A program made the position numbers and the translations under genes. A model generated the notes under the pieces. It was not told the origin of the DNA. It did no database searches and saw nothing but the letters and a program-made list of their open reading frames with translations. A stretch of 9,928 nt of DNA, taken from assembly GCA_964407075.1 (NCBI GenBank), contig CAYOUE010000122.1, positions 1 to 9,928 on the forward strand, written 5' to 3'. Shown here in pieces: positions 5,947 to 9,928 of the stretch (position 1 is its first letter; each line of letters begins with the position of its first letter). The DNA comes from JAHQVI01 sp964407075 (GTDB lineage Bacteria > Pseudomonadota > Alphaproteobacteria > Rhizobiales > Rhodomicrobiaceae).

Positions 5947-6903
5947 ATGGGACTGAACATGCATGGATTGAAGGTCGGAATCGCGCTCGGTGGCGGCGCC
6001 GCGCGGGGCTGGGCGCATATCGGCGTTCTGAAAGCTCTCGCGGAGCGCGGCGTGAAGCCCGACATCGTCGCTGGCACGTCCATCGGAGCCGTCGTCGGCG
6101 GATGCTATTCGGCCGGCAAGCTCGAAGAACTGGAAGCCTTCGTCCATACGCTCACGCCTCGCAGCGTTTTGCGCTATCTCGATCTCGATATCACGGGCAG
6201 CGGCCTTCTGTCCGGCACGCAGCTGCACAACACGCTCGAAAGACATCTCTCCGGGCTGAATATCGAGGATCTCGGGCGAACTTTCGTCACTGTAGCGACC
6301 GAGATTGGAACCGGCCGCGAGATCTGGCTGACAAAGGGACCGCTCGTGCGTGCGATACGCGCCTCATACGCGCTGCCGGGCATCTTCAAACCGGTGCATA
6401 TCAACGAACGCTGGCTTATGGACGGGGCGTTCGTCAATCCGGTGCCCGTCGCGGTGTGCCGGGCGATGGGCGCCGACATCGTCATCGCCGTGAACCTCCA
6501 TGCGGGAGGATTGTCGCGGACCTCCTTCATGCCGATGGAGGTGAGCGCCCGCGACGATCAGGCCCCGGACATCGACGTCGAGCCGCCGAAGAAGCCGCGC
6601 ATCCCGCTTCTGCGCACGCTGCGGCACCAGCTTTTCCGCAAGGGCAACGGCAAGAATGCGCCCGGTCTGTCGCGGGTGCTACTAGAAGCGTTCAACGTGA
6701 CGCAGGATCGTATCGCCCGCGCCCGTCTCGCCGGCGATCCGCCGGACGTCATCATCTCGCCGCGGTTGTTCGACATGGGCCTGTTCGAATTTCACAAGGC
6801 GGCGCCCGCCATAGAGCGCGGCTTCGAGGCGACGATGCGCCAGTTGCAGGAAATCGAGTTTTCCGCCGATACATGCCGTCCTAACGGCAGGACAGCGGTT
6901 TAG
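5947..6903 (+). CDS. Patatin-like phospholipase, RssA type
   Basis: Predicted serine lipid acyl hydrolase with a Ser-Asp catalytic dyad. The 318-residue protein carries the glycine-rich oxyanion motif ALGGGAARGWAH (13-24), the nucleophile elbow GTSIG (43-47, Ser45) and the DGA motif (Asp159) in WLMDGAFVNPVPV. The patatin domain covers about 8-175; the remainder includes a basic, Pro-rich stretch (PPKKPRIPLLRTLRHQLFRK) that could touch membrane phospholipid head groups. No signal peptide or transmembrane helix is visible, so a cytoplasmic or membrane-peripheral protein is likely. Start choice is uncertain: TTG 5938, ATG 5947 and ATG 5959 are all in frame. GAGGA at 5930-5934 is 3, 12 and 24 nt from them, so I prefer 5947. 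It is divergent from the zinc-protein operon and convergent with rpoD, so it is probably monocistronic. The physiological substrate is unknown. Confidence 0.92.
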   Translation: MGLNMHGLKVGIALGGGAARGWAHIGVLKALAERGVKPDIVAGTSIGAVVGGCYSAGKLEELEAFVHTLTPRSVLRYLDLDITGSGLLSGTQLHNTLERHLSGLNIEDLGRTFVTVATEIGTGREIWLTKGPLVRAIRASYALPGIFKPVHINERWLMDGAFVNPVPVAVCRAMGADIVIAVNLHAGGLSRTSFMPMEVSARDDQAPDIDVEPPKKPRIPLLRTLRHQLFRKGNGKNAPGLSRVLLEAFNVTQDRIARARLAGDPPDVIISPRLFDMGLFEFHKAAPAIERGFEATMRQLQEIEFSADTCRPNGRTAV

Positions 6904-6970
6904 GCGCGGAGAAAACCTTCCATACGGAAAGACCGATCGACCGCGCTTCCAGGCTGACTGGGCGTATAAA

Positions 6971-7003
6971 AAAAATCGCACGACGTTCAGCCGCGCGATT
7001 TTT
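6971..7003. terminator. Bidirectional intrinsic terminator between the patatin gene and rpoD
   Basis: AAAAATCGC (6971-6979) is the exact reverse complement of GCGATTTTT (6995-7003). After one A/C mismatch, two more C-G pairs (6981-6982 with 6992-6993) close a 9-nt loop. The A run extends back to 6968, giving a U tract for leftward transcripts, and the T run at 6999-7003 gives a U tract for rightward transcripts. The position midway between two convergent genes fits a shared Rho-independent terminator for the patatin gene (rightward) and rpoD (leftward). Confidence 0.8.
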
Positions 7004-7026
7004 ATGGAAGGCATGGAGTCACGGTT

Positions 7027-9012
7027 CTAATTATCGAGGAAGCTACGCAGTTTCCGGCTGCGGCTCGGGTGCTTCAGCTTGCGCAGCGCCTTCGCCTCGA
7101 TCTGGCGGATGCGTTCGCGTGTCACCGAGAATTGCTGGCCGACTTCTTCGAGCGTGTGGTCGGTGTTCATGCCGATGCCGAAGCGCATCCGCAGCACGCG
7201 CTCCTCGCGCGGCGTCAGGCTGGCGAGAACGCGCGTCGTCGTCTCGCGCAGGTTCGACTGGATCGCGGCGTCGATCGGCAGGATCGCGTTCTTGTCCTCG
7301 ATGAAATCGCCGAGATGGGAGTCTTCCTCGTCGCCGATCGGCGTTTCGAGCGAAATCGGCTCCTTGGCGATCTTGAGGACCTTGCGGACCTTGTCGAGCT
7401 GCATGGACAGTTTCTCCGCCAGCTCTTCCGGCGTCGGCTCGCGGCCGATCTCGTGCAGCATCTGGCGTGAGGTGCGCACGATCTTGTTGATCGTCTCGAT
7501 CATGTGCACCGGAATGCGGATGGTGCGGGCCTGATCGGCGATGGAGCGCGTGATCGCCTGCCGGATCCACCATGTCGCATAGGTCGAGAACTTGTAGCCG
7601 CGGCGGTATTCGAACTTGTCGACCGCCTTCATCAGGCCGATGTTCCCCTCCTGGATCAGGTCCAGGAACTGCAGCCCGCGGTTGGTGTATTTCTTGGCGA
7701 TGGAGATGACGAGGCGCAGGTTGGCCTCCACCATCTCCTTCTTCGCGATGCGCGCCTCGCGCTCGCCCTTCTGCACGGTCTGCACGATGCGGCGGAACTC
7801 GGGGATGTCGACGCCCACGGTCTGGCCGACCTCGGCGATATCCACACGGATCGCCTCGATGCGGTCGCGCTCCTTCAGCAGCATCGCCTTCCAGCCCTTG
7901 CCGGGCAGCGCCGCCACCCGGTCGAGCCAGCCGTGGTCCAGCTCGGCGTTGCGGTATTCCTCGATGAACTCGCGGCGGTTGACCTTGTGGGCGTCCGCGA
8001 TCTTGACCAGCTGGCCCTCCAGGCTCATGAGCCGGCGGTTGATGCCGTAGATCTGGTCGACCAGCGTCTCGATGCGGTTGTTGTGGAAGTTCAGCGCGTT
8101 GACCAGCTCCACGATCTCGGCGCGCAGGCGCTGGTATTCGCGCTCCTGCCCGCTGGAGAAGTGCTTGGCCTGGCTCAGCGCGGCGCTGATGCGCTTGGAC
8201 TGCATGTCGGACAGCTTGGCGTAGTCGCTGGAGATGCGCTCCAGCTTCTCCAGAACCTGCGGGCGCAGCGCCGCCTCCATCGCCGACAGCGACAGGTTGG
8301 CCTGCTCGTCGGGCTCCTCGCCGTCGTCCGCGTCGGGGGGCGGCGCCTCGTCGGGCTCATCCTCCCCGCCCGACCGGGTCGACGGCTGCGCGGACGGCGA
8401 TCCGGGCTGCTGCGCCGCGCCGAGGTCGATGGCGGCCTCGTCGTCGTCGTCCAGCCCCTTGCCGAAGGTGGTCTCCAGGTCGATGACGTCGCGCAGCATG
8501 ATGCGCTCGTCGTTCAGCTCCTCCAGCCAGATCGTGATCGCCTGAAACGTCAGCGGGCTTTCGCACAGGCCGCCGATCATGGTGGCGCGCCCGGCCTCGA
8601 TGCGCTTGGCGATGGCGATCTCGCCTTCGCGCGACAGCAACTCCACCGTGCCCATTTCGCGCAGGTACATGCGCACCGGGTCGTCGGTGCGGTCGTTCTC
8701 GGCCCCGGTCGCCGCCGTGGTCGCGACCTCGCGCGATTCCTCCTTCGCCTCGGCTGCGGCGCCCTCCTCGGCCTCCTCCTCCTCCACCACGTTGACGCCC
8801 ATCTCCGACAGATGGGTCATCACGTCCTCGATCTGCTCGGAGGACACCTGTTCCGGCGGCAGGGCGCGGTTCAGTTCGTCGAGGGTGAGATAGCCCCTGG
8901 CCTTGGCCTGCGCGATCATCTTGCGGATCGCGGCCTGGCTCATGTCGAGCATCGGGCTGGGCGCATCCGTGGTTTCGGTCTCGGTGGCTTCCTCGACGTC
9001 CTTGGCCGCCAT
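7027..9012 (-). CDS. rpoD: RNA polymerase housekeeping sigma factor RpoD (sigma-70)
   Basis: Primary sigma factor that directs RNA polymerase to housekeeping promoters. The 661-residue sequence contains region 1.1 (about 20-75), an acidic linker (76-110) and region 1.2 (DPVRMYLREMGTVELLSREG, 111-130). The non-conserved region runs from about 140 to 400, with an Asp/Glu/Pro-rich low-complexity segment at 187-240. Regions 2.1-2.4 follow (428-506), including LRLVISIAKKYTNRGLQFLD, the -10 recognition block around STYATWWIRQAITRSIADQ and RTIRIPVHMIE, then region 3 (507-585) and region 4 (586-661). Region 4 includes the region 4.2 helix-turn-helix LEEVGQQFSVTRERIRQIE that reads the -35 element. The full complement of regions 1.1 and 1.2 and the long spacer distinguish it from RpoH or RpoS. 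CGGAG 6 nt before the ATG supports the start. dnaG lies 71 bp upstream on the same strand, the conserved dnaG-rpoD order. It ends at a bidirectional terminator. Confidence 0.99.
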   Translation of the reverse strand: MAAKDVEEATETETTDAPSPMLDMSQAAIRKMIAQAKARGYLTLDELNRALPPEQVSSEQIEDVMTHLSEMGVNVVEEEEAEEGAAAEAKEESREVATTAATGAENDRTDDPVRMYLREMGTVELLSREGEIAIAKRIEAGRATMIGGLCESPLTFQAITIWLEELNDERIMLRDVIDLETTFGKGLDDDDEAAIDLGAAQQPGSPSAQPSTRSGGEDEPDEAPPPDADDGEEPDEQANLSLSAMEAALRPQVLEKLERISSDYAKLSDMQSKRISAALSQAKHFSSGQEREYQRLRAEIVELVNALNFHNNRIETLVDQIYGINRRLMSLEGQLVKIADAHKVNRREFIEEYRNAELDHGWLDRVAALPGKGWKAMLLKERDRIEAIRVDIAEVGQTVGVDIPEFRRIVQTVQKGEREARIAKKEMVEANLRLVISIAKKYTNRGLQFLDLIQEGNIGLMKAVDKFEYRRGYKFSTYATWWIRQAITRSIADQARTIRIPVHMIETINKIVRTSRQMLHEIGREPTPEELAEKLSMQLDKVRKVLKIAKEPISLETPIGDEEDSHLGDFIEDKNAILPIDAAIQSNLRETTTRVLASLTPREERVLRMRFGIGMNTDHTLEEVGQQFSVTRERIRQIEAKALRKLKHPSRSRKLRSFLDN

Positions 9013-9037
9013 GCGTCGCTCCGTTCCTGGTCTGCCG

Positions 9038-9053
9038 GGCGCCTGCAGGCGCC
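9038..9053. repeat. 16-bp perfect palindrome in the dnaG-rpoD spacer
   Basis: GGCGCCTGCAGGCGCC is self-complementary over its full length and sits 26 bp upstream of the rpoD start codon. In RNA it could form a 6-bp GC stem with a UGCA loop; in DNA it could be a dimeric operator. It has no U tract, so it is not a standard terminator. High GC makes short palindromes commoner, but 16 perfect bases in a 71-bp spacer is notable. Confidence 0.7.
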
Positions 9054-9063
9054 GCGAATCGGT

Positions 9064-9077
9064 CCGCCTTCCGGCGG
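9064..9077 (-). repeat. Short hairpin with GGAA (GNRA) tetraloop just after dnaG
   Basis: On the transcribed strand CCGCC-GGAA-GGCGG forms a perfect 5-bp stem closed by a GNRA-class tetraloop, 6 bp after the dnaG stop codon. With no following U run it is more likely an RNA stability or processing element than a terminator. In E. coli the dnaG-rpoD junction contains an RNase E cleavage site; a similar role here is inference. Confidence 0.5.
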
Positions 9078-9083
9078 TGCGAA

Positions 9084-9928
9084 TCAGTGGTTGGCGTCGC
9101 CGCGCCGTCGCGGCTTCTTCTTCCAGATCTCACGGTCTATCATCGAGCGCAACGCCACCGACAGCTCCGCCTCGCCGCCTTCGTCCGCCGCCGGCGCGCC
9201 GGGCGCCTCGCGATGCGCCGCATCGGTGGCGCTGCGCAGCCGCGCGGTGATCTCCGGCCCGGTCTCGGCGTTCATGGCCGCCTCCGCCTCCGCGATCTCG
9301 CGAATCAGCCCCGTATCGGCCTGCTGGCGCAGCAGCGATTCGCGCAGAACCTTCTCCGCCGTCTCCAGCGGCGCGTCCGGAGCTGCGAAGCCATCGGCCG
9401 CCGCCGGCGCCGCCGCACTCAGCAAGGCGGCCACGTCCCGCCCTGCGACCGGGTCCAGACGCGCGCGCAGCGCAGACGTCGTCGGCGCGTCGACGCCCGA
9501 AACGCTCGATATGAGAGCGCGGCGAAGCATATCAAGGTCGGCATGGCTGAACTCGGTGGCCGCGACTTCTTCGCCACAGGCGACGGCCAGTGACGGATGG
9601 TTGAGCAGCGTCAGCAGGATCGAAGCCTCGCGCCCGCGCATCTCGGCGCTGGTCGATCGCGCGCGCGCAAGCAGGCTGGCCCTGGTGCTCGCCACCGGAC
9701 CCTCCAGCACGGGCGCCGCGCCGCGCCACGGACCCTTGCGCGGCGTCCAGGGCGCGCCCGGCCTGCGGGCGCCGGCGGGGCGGAACAGCGCCGCGCGCCG
9801 CTCGGCCAGCGCGGCGCGATAGTGCTCGCGCACCCCTGCATCGCCGATCCGGGCCAGCAAGGCGCGCAACTGTCTGTCCAGCGCCGCGCGCCGCTCGGGC
9901 GTGTCGAAGCTGCGCCCCTCGGTCTCGC
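9084..9928 (-). CDS. dnaG: DNA primase DnaG, C-terminal 280 residues (runs off right edge)
   Basis: C-terminal part of the replication primase that makes RNA primers for DNA polymerase III and docks on the DnaB helicase. The frame is open from the right edge (first full codon at 9926) and reads ETEGRSFDTPERRAAL, a family-typical segment just after the TOPRIM core, so the zinc-binding and catalytic domains lie outside the window. After a Pro/Arg/Gly-rich linker (visible residues about 50-80) come the helical C-terminal subdomains, including REASILLTLLNHPSLA, and a helical hairpin around ETAEKVLRESLLRQQADTGL. The end, SVALRSMIDREIWKKKPRRR, is basic. These match the helicase-binding region in position, though this region is poorly conserved. 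It is upstream of rpoD with a 71-bp spacer, as in the macromolecular-synthesis operon. Any ATG-like start within the visible part would be spurious, because the gene is 5' truncated by the window. Confidence 0.93.
   Translation of the reverse strand, partial: ETEGRSFDTPERRAALDRQLRALLARIGDAGVREHYRAALAERRAALFRPAGARRPGAPWTPRKGPWRGAAPVLEGPVASTRASLLARARSTSAEMRGREASILLTLLNHPSLAVACGEEVAATEFSHADLDMLRRALISSVSGVDAPTTSALRARLDPVAGRDVAALLSAAAPAAADGFAAPDAPLETAEKVLRESLLRQQADTGLIREIAEAEAAMNAETGPEITARLRSATDAAHREAPGAPAADEGGEAELSVALRSMIDREIWKKKPRRRGDANH

Noticed and set aside
6904..7026. tRNA gene between the patatin gene and rpoD
   Set aside because: No T-loop GTTCRA-type block with a matching acceptor stem; the region is explained by hairpins and the terminator.
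7504..9822. A 772-codon open frame on the plus strand opposite rpoD and dnaG
   Set aside because: It spans two certain genes plus their spacer, is a Leu/Val/Ala/Arg/His-rich mirror of the sense codons, and shows no domain. It is a composition artefact.
1..9928. CRISPR array, insertion sequence, phage or defence island
   Set aside because: No regularly spaced direct repeats, transposase or integrase motifs, terminal inverted repeats with target duplications, or toxin-antitoxin-like gene pairs were seen on either strand.

Overview
The window reads as a chromosomal segment of a GC-rich alphaproteobacterium. Three things point that way: the dnaG-rpoD gene pair, an RpoD with an alphaproteobacterial-looking acidic spacer, and a small CHCC zinc protein related to the NDUFS6 subunit of respiratory complex I. 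I cannot name a genus. I see no phage, transposon, CRISPR array, integrase or tRNA gene. Most of the window is ordinary core or near-core chromosome.

Layout, left to right. Positions 1-1039 (minus) hold the first 346 residues of threonyl-tRNA synthetase (thrS), whose C-terminal part lies outside the window. A shared 285-bp divergent region follows, then a secreted TAXI-type TRAP solute-binding protein (1325-2530, plus) with no TRAP membrane subunit beside it. Convergent to it is a ten-helix EamA/DMT permease (2561-3469, minus). After a 265-bp gap comes an uncharacterised lipoprotein (3735-4415, plus) whose 3' end overlaps by 19 bp the end of a FAD-dependent aromatic-ring-type monooxygenase (4397-5587, minus). 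The monooxygenase is the second gene of a tight two-gene unit with the CHCC zinc protein (5565-5819, minus), overlapping it by 23 bp. Divergent from that pair is a patatin/RssA-like phospholipase (5947-6903, plus). A symmetrical A/T-flanked hairpin then separates it from rpoD (7027-9012, minus), the housekeeping sigma factor. Upstream of rpoD is the C-terminal 280 residues of DNA primase (dnaG, 9084 to the right edge, minus).

Functional links: dnaG and rpoD are most likely co-transcribed, as in the classic macromolecular-synthesis operon, and their 71-bp spacer carries two small perfect inverted repeats. The zinc protein and the monooxygenase are translationally coupled. The other genes look like independent single-gene units.

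I did not find an obviously new multi-gene system. The most testable unusual points are a thrS leader hairpin whose loop carries a Thr anticodon-like UGU next to the ribosome binding site, the coupling of an NDUFS6-like protein to a monooxygenase, the orphan TAXI receptor, and a six-codon reading frame overlapping the lipoprotein start.
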